This document shows, in pieces, positions 44,354 through 52,826 of a DNA stretch of 64,000 bases. The notes beneath the pieces were generated by a model, which did not search any database, was not told where the DNA came from, and saw only the letters and a program-made list of their open reading frames with translations. The stretch lies in NCBI RefSeq assembly GCF_965232525.1, contig NZ_OZ246980.1:1-64000 (forward strand), read 5' to 3'. Both the position numbers and the translations under genes were made by a program. Numbering within the stretch: the first letter of the stretch is position 1; every line of letters begins with the position of its first letter. Source of the stretch: Bauldia sp965232525 (GTDB lineage: Bacteria; Pseudomonadota; Alphaproteobacteria; Rhizobiales; Kaistiaceae).

Positions 44354-45306
44354 GACGTGCCTCCATCGTCGACGAGGTGCACGTCTACCGGCTGGCCGAC
44401 CTTGAGCGTCACCGCCTCGCTTTGCGGTCGGGCTTCGACCCGAAAGACCAGCTTCTCCCGGTTGTCGCGGGTGTAGATCACCGGCGGCGTGTATTCGGCG
44501 TCGGTGGCGATGAAGTCGACGATGGCCGTCAGTCCGTCGGCGCAGTTGTCGCAGCCAACGGTTACCGTGTCGCCGACTTCGACCGTCGCGAGCAACGCTT
44601 CGGGCAGAAAGAAGCGGACTTTCTTGTTGACGTCGGGAAGCAGCGACACCACCGGCTGGCCGGCCGCCACCATCTCGCCCGGCTCGTAGAATGTCTCCTC
44701 GACGAATCCGCCGGCCGGGGCGCGTAGCGTTCGCCGTTCCAGCGCGATCCGCGCCTGGGCGAGCGAGGCTTCCAGCGCTGCGACGTTCAGTTCGGCGGCC
44801 TCGATTTCTTCCATACGCGCCGGCAATTGGGCCACTTCGAGCTGGCGTTCCATCGCTTCCACCTTGGCAAGATTGGCGTCGCGGCTCGCCTTGGCGCTGT
44901 CGACCGCGGCCTGCGACACCACCCCGCGTTCGAGCAGCAGGAGTTGCCGCTGAAACTCCTCCTCGGCGAGATCGAACGAGGCCCGCGCTTCGTCGAGTTC
45001 GGCGACGATCACCTGGAGCTCTTCCGGCCGCTGTCCGGAAAGCAGGTTGGCGAGTTGCGCCTTGCCCTGCGCCAGGCGCGCTTGCGCCCCGGCCAGCGCC
45101 TCCGCTTCGTCGGCCGTGTCGAGACGGAACAGGATGTCATCGACCGCAACCACGCCACCGGCGACCACCGGCCGTTCGATCACCCGGCCTGACGTCTCCG
45201 CCGAGACATAGACATAGGTGCCGTCGACATAGCCTTGCAGCGTGTCGTCGTCGCCATTGCAGGCCGCCAGGGCAACCGCCGCGCCGGCGATGATCAGGGC
45301 CTTCAT
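44350..45306 (-). CDS. HlyD-family secretion adaptor, probable lipoprotein (YbhG-like)
   Basis: A 318-residue membrane-fusion protein. The lipobox LAAC (residues 13-16) suggests a lipid anchor. The split biotinyl-lipoyl domain (GTYVYVSAETSGRVIERPVVAGG, then RTLRAPAGGFVEETFYEPGEMV) brackets a long coiled-coil hairpin (about residues 75-190, with RQLLLLERGVVSQAAVDSA and RLAQGKAQLANLLSG), matching the YbhG family. It connects the ABC-2 exporter to an outer-membrane channel. It overlaps both neighbours by 4 bp. Confidence 0.9.
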   Translation of the reverse strand: MKALIIAGAAVALAACNGDDDTLQGYVDGTYVYVSAETSGRVIERPVVAGGVVAVDDILFRLDTADEAEALAGAQARLAQGKAQLANLLSGQRPEELQVIVAELDEARASFDLAEEEFQRQLLLLERGVVSQAAVDSAKASRDANLAKVEAMERQLEVAQLPARMEEIEAAELNVAALEASLAQARIALERRTLRAPAGGFVEETFYEPGEMVAAGQPVVSLLPDVNKKVRFFLPEALLATVEVGDTVTVGCDNCADGLTAIVDFIATDAEYTPPVIYTRDNREKLVFRVEARPQSEAVTLKVGQPVDVHLVDDGGTS

Positions 45307-46100
45307 CGTTCCATCTCCCTGTCAAGGATCGCGTCGGCGTTGGAAAGGATCATGTCGCGGATCATGTCGCGCTCCGCTTCGCCGATCGATGCCCAGCCCG
45401 TCGTACGCAAGACGACGGCCTGCGCGACCCGAAAAACGAGGATCTGGCCGACCAGCGTGAAGACCCGGACCTTCACCGCGTCGTCGGTCTCCTCGCCGCC
45501 GATGATGCGGGCCACCAGCCGACAGGCGAGCGCGTGGGCGCCGCCGACGAAGGTGAAGATGACATCGAAGGCGGCGCTCGGCTGCATCTGCTCGCGGACG
45601 ATGAACCGGGCGAACTGCTCCGCCTCGTCCGCCCCGAGAATCATGTCGATGTACGTGCCCATGATCCGGAACAGGGCGGCCCGCGCCGTCTCCGGCGAGA
45701 CGAGCGCCTCCGCGGTCGCGGCGGAAGCCAGCGTCGGACCGATCATTTCGCCCATCCGCTGGCCGATATACTCGGCCACCGCCAGATGCAGCGCCTCCTT
45801 GCTGCCGAAATGGTAGACGATCGCCGCGAGATTGGCGTTGGCGGCCTTGGCGATCTGGCGGGTGGTCGCGCCCTCGAACCCGTAGCGGCCAAACACGTCG
45901 AGGGCGGCGGCGATCAACCTTTGCCGGGTCTCGGCGCCGCGATCACGCTGCGCTTGCTGGTGATGGCGCGACCCGACCCGCCGCCCCGGCTTGTTCGGTT
46001 GACCGGACGCCACGCCGGGCGCCGGCGAACCCTGAGGATTCGCGCCGCCGTGATTCTGGGGGACCGGGGCCCCGCGATTATCATCGACCATTGTCTTCAT
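45303..46100 (-). CDS. TetR-family regulator (CecR/YbiH-like)
   Basis: A 265-residue regulator. A basic, disordered N-terminus (about 60 residues) precedes the helix-turn-helix AALDVFGRYGFEGATTRQIAKAAN-type region with NLAAIVYHFGSKEALH, then a TetR_C-type ligand domain with ARFIVREQMQPSAAFD, similar to CecR (YbiH), which controls ybhG-ybhFSR in E. coli. The ATG at 46100 is chosen with GGGG 7 nt upstream; a GTG at 46133 falls inside the putative operator. It is first in the four-gene coupled operon and probably represses it through 46125-46156. Confidence 0.88.
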   Translation of the reverse strand: MKTMVDDNRGAPVPQNHGGANPQGSPAPGVASGQPNKPGRRVGSRHHQQAQRDRGAETRQRLIAAALDVFGRYGFEGATTRQIAKAANANLAAIVYHFGSKEALHLAVAEYIGQRMGEMIGPTLASAATAEALVSPETARAALFRIMGTYIDMILGADEAEQFARFIVREQMQPSAAFDVIFTFVGGAHALACRLVARIIGGEETDDAVKVRVFTLVGQILVFRVAQAVVLRTTGWASIGEAERDMIRDMILSNADAILDREMER

Positions 46101-46124
46101 CCGTTCGCCCCATGCCGCCGCAAT

Positions 46125-46156
46125 ATCAATCACACGTTTGATTGATTAAGTCAATC
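46125..46156. promoter_or_regulatory. Operator with three alternating half-sites upstream of the cecR-like gene
   Basis: ATCAATCA-N6-TGATTGAT (46125-46146) forms a perfect 8-bp-arm inverted repeat, and the second arm (TGATTGA) pairs again with TCAATC at 46151-46156 across 5 nt. So half-sites alternate in orientation, as expected for two TetR dimers bound side by side. It starts 25 nt upstream of the chosen start codon, suiting autorepression. Confidence 0.6.
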
Positions 46157-46480
46157 GTATGAACCGTAGAGGCGAGGCAGGGACAGGCGCGGCGCAACGA
46201 ACGCCGATGGTCGGACGGGCGGAGCGTAGCCGGGCAAATGCCCCTCTCCACCCTTGTAAGGGAGACGGCGGAGCTTGGGTCGCGCAGCGGGCCCTTGCGG
46301 AGCCAGAGGGGGTTGAGCCGGCGACCTTCGTCCACGGCCAGATGCGGCGCGATTCTCCTCCCGCCCCCCTCCTGACCCTCCCCGCAAGGACCCCTCTGCG
46401 GAAGTTTGGTCGGTGTGTTGGAAGGGTGCGTCGAACCAGATTCAGCGCCCAGACAGGTGGTTCAGGTCAAATGCCAACGC

Positions 46481-46552
46481 CCTCATCTTGAGAGCCCGTC
46501 CCCAACCCGATCGCGGATGCGAGGGCGTTAGCCCGAGCCTCGAAAGACGAAC
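46481..46552. repeat. Palindromic intergenic repeat, divergent copy
   Basis: CCCTCATCTTGAGAGCCCG at the left end and GAGCCTCGAAAGACGA at the right end resemble the ends of a hyphomicrobial palindromic repeat (CCTCATCCTGAGG.../...CTCGAAGGATGAGG type). The centre is degenerate. No coding potential. Confidence 0.5.
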
Positions 46553-46582
46553 GACGCCACCGCGTATGGCTGCGCTGTCGTG

Positions 46583-46624
46583 CATGCTTCGAGGGCCGCT
46601 ACGCGGCCACCTCAGCATGAGGGC
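46583..46624. repeat. Palindromic intergenic repeat, well-preserved copy
   Basis: CATGCTTCGAGG at the left and CCTCAGCATGAGG at the right flank a central GGCCGC-TAC-GCGGCC stem. This is the same type of element as the divergent copy 30 bp away, in the opposite orientation. Confidence 0.6.
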
Positions 46625-46707
46625 GTGGACTTGACCCCTCCCCAAACACCAAACCAACCGCGGCAGAGGAATCCTCTTCATGAAAGAATCGACAGCGGCT
46701 TCCGCCG

Positions 46708-48015
46708 CTACAGACGGTCGCGCAGAGCGTACCAGGTCATGCCCGCGACCAGCGCCGGATAACGCAGGAGCCGGCCTCCGGGGAAGCGACGCTGCGGGAT
46801 GGCGGCGAACGCATCGAACCGACCCGGATTGTCGGCGATCGCGTCGGCGATCACCTTGCCGGCGAACGGCGCCAGCGCCACGCCCTGGCCGGAATAGCCG
46901 CCGGCGGTGTAGAGCCCGGGCTTGAGCCGGCGAATGAAGGGGAGCCGATTGGTGGTGATCGCCAGGCGGCCGCCCCAAGCATGATCGATCCGGGTGTCGG
47001 CCATATCGGGATACACCTTCAAGAAATGGCGGCGGACGAAGGCCGCGATGTCCGCGGGATCTCGCCGTCCATAGGTTTCGCCACCGCCAAAGATCAGGCG
47101 GCCGTCTGCGGTCGGGCGGAAGTAGTAAACCACGAACCGTGTATCCGAGGCCGCCTCGCCGGCGGGAATAGGCCCGCCGGCGGCACCGGCGCCGATCGGT
47201 GCCGTCGCGAGAATGTAGTTGTCGATTGGCATGACATGGGCCTCGGCCTCCTTGTCGATGCCTTCGAGATAGCCATTACCCGCGAGGATCACCGTCTCGC
47301 AATCGACCCGACCTTCCGCCGTCTCGACTGTCCAGCTGCGGCCGCGGACGATGCGCGTCACCTGGCTGTCTTCGAGGATGCGGGCACCGGCGCCGGCCGC
47401 CGCTCGGGCCAGGCCGCGGGCGAACTTCAGCGGATCAAGATGGCCGGCACCGTTGTCGCGGCGACCGCCATGGTAGTGTTCGGTGCTGATCGTCTCGGCC
47501 AGCGCATCGCGGTGCAGCCAGGTGACCGCTTCGTAGCCGTAGTCCGATCGGAGTTTGTCCACATAGCGGCGCTCGTCGTCGACGAGGCGTGGGCTGTGCA
47601 CCGCATCGATCAGGCCGAGCCGCCAGTCGCAGTCGATGCGATACCGGGTGATCAGGTCGAGGGTGGTTGCCTTGGCCTCCTCGCCCAACTGCAAGAGCTG
47701 CCGGGCAGTGTCCAGCCCAAACCGCTTTTCCAGCCAGTCCTGATCGCGCCGCTGACCGGAATGGAGCTGCCCGCCGTTGCGGCCGGAAGCGCCCCAGCCG
47801 ACGCTGTTGGCTTCAAGCAGCACCGCGTCAATACCGCGCTCGGCGAGATGGAGCGCGGCGGAGAGCCCGGTAAATCCGCCGCCAATGATCGCCACATCGG
47901 CGCGCACCGACCCGACGAGTTGCGGATAGACCGGCACCGGATCGGTCGAGGCGGCGTAGAGCGACGGCGCGTCCGGCAGCCGCCCCCCCTCAACAGCGCG
48001 GCGGCCGACGGTCAT
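46708..48015 (-). CDS. puuB: FAD-dependent gamma-glutamylputrescine oxidase-like protein (PuuB-like)
   Basis: A 435-residue DAO-family flavoprotein. The dinucleotide motif DVAIIGGGFTGLSAALHLAERG lies near residues 38-58, with VGWGASGRNGGQLHSGQ as typical of PuuB, and TAGGYSGQGVALAPFAGKVIADAI near the end. PuuB oxidises gamma-glutamylputrescine to the aldehyde. The ATG at 48015 overlaps the puuA-like stop (ATGA). Partner genes (ligase, pot transporter) fit a putrescine degradation route. Paralogues of this family are common, so the substrate is inferred. Confidence 0.82.
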   Translation of the reverse strand: MTVGRRAVEGGRLPDAPSLYAASTDPVPVYPQLVGSVRADVAIIGGGFTGLSAALHLAERGIDAVLLEANSVGWGASGRNGGQLHSGQRRDQDWLEKRFGLDTARQLLQLGEEAKATTLDLITRYRIDCDWRLGLIDAVHSPRLVDDERRYVDKLRSDYGYEAVTWLHRDALAETISTEHYHGGRRDNGAGHLDPLKFARGLARAAAGAGARILEDSQVTRIVRGRSWTVETAEGRVDCETVILAGNGYLEGIDKEAEAHVMPIDNYILATAPIGAGAAGGPIPAGEAASDTRFVVYYFRPTADGRLIFGGGETYGRRDPADIAAFVRRHFLKVYPDMADTRIDHAWGGRLAITTNRLPFIRRLKPGLYTAGGYSGQGVALAPFAGKVIADAIADNPGRFDAFAAIPQRRFPGGRLLRYPALVAGMTWYALRDRL

Positions 48016-49406
48016 ACGTTGAGCAGCAGGTACTCGCGCTCCCATGGGCTGATCACCCGCATGAACGTCTCGAATTCCGCCTGCTTGACCGCGCGATAAG
48101 TGTCGACGAATTCATTGCCGAACAGTTCGACCAGTTCGTCGCAGTCCTCGAACAGCGCCACCGCTTCCAGGAGGCCGCGGGGCAGGTCGATCTCGTCGAG
48201 ATTGGCGCCGCCGGTCACCGGCTCGGTGCAGGGCGTGCCGTTGACCATGCCGAGATAGCCGCAGGCCAGCGACGCCGCTATCGCCAGATAAGGATTGGCG
48301 TCCGATGAGGGCAGCCGGTTCTCGACCCGGCGCCCGGCCGGCGACGAATTCGGGACCCGCAGGCCGACTGTGCGGTTGTCGTAGCCCCAGGCGGTGTTGA
48401 CCGGGGCCGACGAGTAGCGTTGCAGGCGCCGGTAGGAATTGACGTAAGGGGCAAAGATCGAGGTGGCCGCCGGCAGGTATTTCTGCGAGCCGCCGATGAA
48501 GGAAAAGAACGCCTGGGTCGGTTCGCCCGCCTCGTTGGTAAAGATGTTGCGGCCGGTCACCGCGTCGTTCACCGACTGGTGGATGTGCATCGCCGAGCCC
48601 GGCTCCCGCGTCATCGGCTTGGCCATGAAGGTAGCGTACATATCCCGCCGCAGCGCCGCCTCGCGGATGGTGCGCTTGAACAGGAACACCTGGTCGGCAA
48701 GCGCCAGTGGATCGCCATGGCGCAGGTTGATCTCCATCTGCGCCGCCCCCTCCTCGTGGATAAGGGTGTCGATCTCCAGGTTCTGCTGCTCGGAGAAGTC
48801 GTAGATATCGTCGAACAGGTCGTTGAACTCGTTGATCGCCGCGATCGAATACGACTGCCGCGCCGATTCAGGCCGACCGGAGCGACCGGTCGGCGGACGG
48901 ACAGGATCGTCCGGATCGGTGTTCGGCCGGATCAGATAGAATTCCAGCTCCGGCGCGACCACCGGCCGCCAGCCCTTTTCTTCGTAAATGCCGAGGATGC
49001 GGCGGAGCACCTGCCGCGGCGCCACCTCGACCGGTGCGCCGTGCGCCCGGCGGGCATCGTGGATGACCTGCGCGGTCGGGTCATCCTCCCAGGGCACGAC
49101 CGTCAGGGTGTCGAAGTCCGGCTCAAGCAGCACGTCGCGATCGGCCTGGTCGTTCTGGAACTCGTCCGTGTCCCGTGGCCAGTCGCCGGAGATCGTCTGA
49201 TTGAAGATCGATCCCGGCATCGACATCACCGGCGCGCTCAGAAACTTGCCGACCGGCATCATCTTGCCGCGGGCGACGCCGGCGAGGTCCGGCACGACGC
49301 ACTCGATGTCCTCGATATGGCGCTCGCTCAGCCAGGCCCGGGCAGCGTCGAGCGATGACGCGGCAGGCTTGTCGGTCGGCAGGGGAGAAACATTGTCAGC
49401 GGACAC
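48012..49406 (-). CDS. puuA: Glutamine synthetase family, gamma-glutamylputrescine synthetase-like (PuuA-like)
   Basis: A 464-residue type GS ligase. The N-terminal beta-grasp domain (ERHIEDIECVVPDLAGVARGK) is followed by the catalytic domain with HEEGAAQMEINLRHGDPL, MHIHQSVND and NRTVGLRVPNSSPAGRRVENRLP, the PuuA-like variants of GS motifs. No adenylylation tyrosine region of GlnA is seen. The start is a GTG at 49406; the frame is open to 49496 without a good site. It joins glutamate to putrescine as the first step of the puu pathway, with the puuB-like gene next and potFGHI divergent. Confidence 0.85.
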   Translation of the reverse strand: MSADNVSPLPTDKPAASSLDAARAWLSERHIEDIECVVPDLAGVARGKMMPVGKFLSAPVMSMPGSIFNQTISGDWPRDTDEFQNDQADRDVLLEPDFDTLTVVPWEDDPTAQVIHDARRAHGAPVEVAPRQVLRRILGIYEEKGWRPVVAPELEFYLIRPNTDPDDPVRPPTGRSGRPESARQSYSIAAINEFNDLFDDIYDFSEQQNLEIDTLIHEEGAAQMEINLRHGDPLALADQVFLFKRTIREAALRRDMYATFMAKPMTREPGSAMHIHQSVNDAVTGRNIFTNEAGEPTQAFFSFIGGSQKYLPAATSIFAPYVNSYRRLQRYSSAPVNTAWGYDNRTVGLRVPNSSPAGRRVENRLPSSDANPYLAIAASLACGYLGMVNGTPCTEPVTGGANLDEIDLPRGLLEAVALFEDCDELVELFGNEFVDTYRAVKQAEFETFMRVISPWEREYLLLNV

Positions 49407-49491
49407 GGGACACCGGTCGATTGTTGAGGGGAGCCCGATTGTGCGCGTATTGGCCCGGCTGGGCAACTCCGCGCGCGCGACAGTGTGTCCT

Positions 49492-49518
49492 CTCAACTCC
49501 GTAGTTGTGGGTGTTGAG
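49492..49518. promoter_or_regulatory. Inverted repeat in the puuA/potF divergent promoter region
   Basis: CTCAAC-N15-GTTGAG, with a smaller CAACT-CCGT-AGTTG nested inside, lies in the AT-richer part between puuA (start 49406) and potF (start 49576). It may be the binding site of a regulator of putrescine genes. There is no adjacent regulator gene to name. Confidence 0.35.
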
Positions 49519-49575
49519 AATTGAAATTAACGTGACCTCAAAATCGTCCAAACATGTCTCATCGGAGTTTCTGTC

Positions 49576-50673
49576 ATGCCCGGAGTTCATTTGCGGTTCT
49601 CGGTTGCCAGCCTGGCGCTGCTGACCGCGCTCGGCACCGCCGCCGCTCAGAGCAATGTCGTCAACGTCTACAACTGGTCGGACTACATCGACAGCGATGT
49701 TCTCAGAGCCTTCACCGACGAGACCGGCATCCGAGTCGTCTATGACGTCTTCGACAACAATGAGATCGTCGAGACCAAGCTGCTTGCCGGCGGCTCCGGC
49801 TACGACGTCATCGTCCCTTCCGCCTCCAGCGCGTCGCGGCTGATCGAGGCCGGCACGCTCCAACCGGTCGACAAGGGCAAGATCCCGAACGTCGTCAATG
49901 CCTGGCCGGCGATTACCGAGCGGCTGGAGGTCTATGACCCGGGCAACCAATATGCGGTCAACTACATGTGGGGGACGACCGGTGTTGGCTACAATGTCGA
50001 CATGATCGAAGCGCGCATGCCAGACGCGCCGGTTGATTCCTGGGACATGATCTTCGATCCGGACGTCGTGTCGCAGTTCGCCGATTGTGGTGTCCACTTG
50101 CTTGACACCTCCGAAGAGCTGATGCCGGCGGCGCTCAACTACCTGGGCCTCGATCCGGATTCGCGCCGTACCGACGACATCCGTCAGGCGGGCGAGCTGC
50201 TCAAATCGATCCGCCCCTACATCCAGAAATTCCACTCGGCCGAGTACATCAACGCACTCGCCAACGGCGACATTTGCCTTGCCGTCGGCTACTCCGGCGA
50301 CGTGCTCCAGGCCCGCGACCGCGCTGCCGAAGCCGGCGCCGGGGTGACCATCGAGTACGTCATTCCCAAGGAAGGCGCGCTGATGTGGTTCGACTCCTTC
50401 CTGATCCCCGCCGATGCCCCCAACGTCGACAACGCCCATACCTTCATCGATTTCATGATGCGGCCGGAATCGGCGGCGGCCAATTCCAACTACGTCTACT
50501 ACGCCAACGGCAATCTCGCCTCGCAACCGCTGCTTAACGACGACGTCATCGACGACCCGGCGATCTATCCGGATGAGGAAACCCTCAGCCGGCTCTACAC
50601 GACCACCGCCTATCCGCCGCGGGTACAGCGGGTCGTGACCCGGGAGTGGACGTCCGTGAAGAGCGGCACATAA
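49576..50673 (+). CDS. potF: Putrescine-binding periplasmic protein (PotF-like)
   Basis: A 365-residue solute-binding protein. The signal peptide (RFSVASLALLTALGTAAAQ) is followed by NVVNVYNWSDYIDSDVL, the PotF/PotD start, then ETKLLAGGSGYDVIVPSAS, YMWGTTGVGYN and EGALMWFDSFLIPADAPN, all typical of PotF. It captures putrescine (or spermidine) for PotGHI. The start ATG has CGGAG 8 nt upstream. It is first of four genes in tight order. Confidence 0.93.
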   Translation: MPGVHLRFSVASLALLTALGTAAAQSNVVNVYNWSDYIDSDVLRAFTDETGIRVVYDVFDNNEIVETKLLAGGSGYDVIVPSASSASRLIEAGTLQPVDKGKIPNVVNAWPAITERLEVYDPGNQYAVNYMWGTTGVGYNVDMIEARMPDAPVDSWDMIFDPDVVSQFADCGVHLLDTSEELMPAALNYLGLDPDSRRTDDIRQAGELLKSIRPYIQKFHSAEYINALANGDICLAVGYSGDVLQARDRAAEAGAGVTIEYVIPKEGALMWFDSFLIPADAPNVDNAHTFIDFMMRPESAAANSNYVYYANGNLASQPLLNDDVIDDPAIYPDEETLSRLYTTTAYPPRVQRVVTREWTSVKSGT

Positions 50674-50700
50674 CGGAGCGCTCCGATAGCCGCTCGCCGG

Positions 50701-51852
50701 ATGGCCGACGTCCCTATCGGGCCGGCTAAAGCCGCATCCGGGCCGCGGATCGCCCGGGACGCGGCGCCGTTCATCGAGTTCCGCAACGTCAGCAAGCGCT
50801 TCGGCCCGGTGACCGCCATCGACGGCGTCTCGCTCACCATCTACGAGCGCGAGTTCTTCGCCCTGCTCGGGCCGTCGGGCTGCGGCAAGACCACGCTGAT
50901 GCGCATGATCGCCGGCCTCGATCAGCCGAGCGAAGGGAATGTGCTGCTCGAGGGACGCTCCCTGGCTGGCGTCGCCCCCTATCGCCGGCCGACCAACATG
51001 ATGTTCCAGTCGTACGCGTTGTTCCCGCACATGACGGTCGCCGGCAACATCGCCTTTGGTCTTAAGCAGGCCAATATGGCGAGGGTCGATATTGAGACGC
51101 GGGTCGCGGAGATGCTGAGCCTGGTCAAGCTGGAGGCGTTTGCCAACCGCAAGCCGGACCAGCTCTCCGGCGGCCAGCGCCAGCGGGTCGCGCTCGCCCG
51201 ATCGCTGGCCCGCAAGCCCAAGGTCCTGCTCCTCGACGAGCCGCTCGGCGCTCTCGACCGCAAGCTCCGCGAGGAAACCCAGTTCGAGTTGATGGACCTG
51301 CAGCAGACGCTGGGGATGACGTTCTTGATCGTCACCCACGACCAGGAGGAGGCGATGACCGTCGCCGACCGGGTCGCGATCATGGATCACGGCCGTATCG
51401 TCCAGGTAGCAACCCCGGCCGAGGTCTACGAACAGCCCAACTCCCGCTACGTTGCCGACTTCATCGGTGACATCAACATCCTCGAAGGCCGGGTCAGCGC
51501 CCGGGACGGGGAGACCGTGCACCTCACCGCCGACACGGTTGGCACACCGATCGCGGTCGCCCAGGCGATCGACGTTTCGATCGGCGACACCGCCTGGTTC
51601 GCCATCCGCCCGGAGAAGGTGTCAATCTCGCCCGACCGACCGGCGGACGCCACGCGCAACTGTGTTGCCGGCGAGGTCTGGGACATCGGCTATCTCGGCG
51701 ACGTATCGATCTATCACGTCCGCCTGCCCGCCGGCTCGACCATCAAGTCGACGGTGACCAACCGCACCCGCCTCGTCGAACGGCCGATCACCTGGGAGGA
51801 CAAGGTGTGGCTGAGTTGGTCGGCTGACGGCGGCATCGTGCTGACCCGGTGA
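50701..51852 (+). CDS. potG: Polyamine ABC transporter ATPase (PotG-like)
   Basis: A 383-residue ATPase. Walker A is GPSGCGKTT, the Q-loop is FQSYALFPHMTV, the signature is LSGGQRQRVALARSLA, Walker B is LLLDEPLGALDRKLREE and the switch His is in IVTHDQEEA. A C-terminal TOBE domain (about residues 260-380) is present as in PotG/PotA. It energises import with PotH and PotI. It starts 27 bp after potF; a 12-bp self-complementary CGGAGCGCTCCG lies between. Confidence 0.95.
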   Translation: MADVPIGPAKAASGPRIARDAAPFIEFRNVSKRFGPVTAIDGVSLTIYEREFFALLGPSGCGKTTLMRMIAGLDQPSEGNVLLEGRSLAGVAPYRRPTNMMFQSYALFPHMTVAGNIAFGLKQANMARVDIETRVAEMLSLVKLEAFANRKPDQLSGGQRQRVALARSLARKPKVLLLDEPLGALDRKLREETQFELMDLQQTLGMTFLIVTHDQEEAMTVADRVAIMDHGRIVQVATPAEVYEQPNSRYVADFIGDINILEGRVSARDGETVHLTADTVGTPIAVAQAIDVSIGDTAWFAIRPEKVSISPDRPADATRNCVAGEVWDIGYLGDVSIYHVRLPAGSTIKSTVTNRTRLVERPITWEDKVWLSWSADGGIVLTR

Positions 51853-51859
51853 CCGGTCG

Positions 51860-52825
51860 ATGACCGAGGTGACCGAGCGAAGCGGAATACCCGAAGTCGA
51901 AGACACGACCTCGGCACAGCCTGGTGCCACCAGCTGGACCCGCTGGTTGGTTCTGGCCCTCCCCTATCTGTGGCTGTTCGTTCTGTTCTTCGTTCCGTTC
52001 CTGATCGTCATCAAGATCTCGTTCTCGCTCGCGGCCATCGCCCAGCCGCCCTACACCCCGGTCTTCGACCTCGCCGGCGGCGTGTCCGGACTAATTGACG
52101 CCGCACGACAATTCACCGTCGAAAACTACCTCTGGCTCACCGAGGATGTCCTTTATTTCCGCGCCTACGTGTCGAGCCTCGAGATCGCAGTGATCTCGAC
52201 CGCCATCGTCCTCTTCATCGGCTACCCGATCGCCTATGGCATGGCGCGCGCCCCTTCCGCCTGGCGGTTGCCGCTCCTGATGCTGATCATCCTGCCGTTC
52301 TGGACGTCGTTTCTGATTCGCGTCTATGCCTGGATCGGCATCCTCAGGCGGGAAGGCCTGCTCAACCAGGCACTCGTCGGCCTCGGCCTGATCTCGGAAC
52401 CGCTGACCATCCTCAACACCAACACCGCCGTCTATATCGGCATCGTCTATTCCTACCTGCCGTTCATGGTGCTGCCGCTTTACGCGTCGCTCGAGCGGCA
52501 GGATCCGGCCCTGCTCGAAGCCGCCGCCGATCTCGGCTGCCGGCCGGTCCGCGCCTTCTGGACCATAACCTTCCCGCTGTCGCTGCCCGGCGTGGTCGCC
52601 GGCTGCTTCCTGGTGTTCATTCCCGTCACCGGCGAGTTCGTCATTCCCGATCTGCTCGGCGGCTCCGACACCCTGATGATTGGCAGGACCCTGTGGTCGG
52701 AGTTCTTCTCCAACCGCGACTGGCCGCTCGCCTCGGCCGTCGCGGTGATCCTGTTGCTGCTTCTCGTCGTGCCGATCGTTCTATTTCAGAACCACGAGAT
52801 GAAGCGGGCGGAGCGCGGAGACTGA
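51860..52825 (+). CDS. potH: Putrescine ABC transporter permease (PotH-like)
   Basis: A 321-residue permease with six TMs. The N-terminal loop faces the cytoplasm; TM1 is about residues 33-60 (LALPYLWLFVLFFVPFLIVI), and the EAA loop reads LLEAAADLGCRPVRAFWTITFPLSLPG. It heterodimerises with PotI. It starts 7 bp after potG. Confidence 0.94.
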   Translation: MTEVTERSGIPEVEDTTSAQPGATSWTRWLVLALPYLWLFVLFFVPFLIVIKISFSLAAIAQPPYTPVFDLAGGVSGLIDAARQFTVENYLWLTEDVLYFRAYVSSLEIAVISTAIVLFIGYPIAYGMARAPSAWRLPLLMLIILPFWTSFLIRVYAWIGILRREGLLNQALVGLGLISEPLTILNTNTAVYIGIVYSYLPFMVLPLYASLERQDPALLEAAADLGCRPVRAFWTITFPLSLPGVVAGCFLVFIPVTGEFVIPDLLGGSDTLMIGRTLWSEFFSNRDWPLASAVAVILLLLLVVPIVLFQNHEMKRAERGD

Positions 52826-52826
52826 C

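Larger units (their letters stand above)
46147..46707. other. Non-coding region rich in palindromic repeats
   Basis: About 560 bp between the cecR-like operator and the puuB-like gene. The translated frames are low-complexity and I support no gene. The first ~270 bp has GC-rich, Pro-rich-looking triplets without a start or ribosome site. The second half holds two palindromic elements, at 46481-46552 and 46583-46624. Confidence 0.6.

Noticed and set aside
49396..51522. Long 708-residue open frame antisense to potF-potG
   Set aside because: It is the complement of well-supported pot genes, with low-complexity Arg/Asp/His-rich composition and no family motif.
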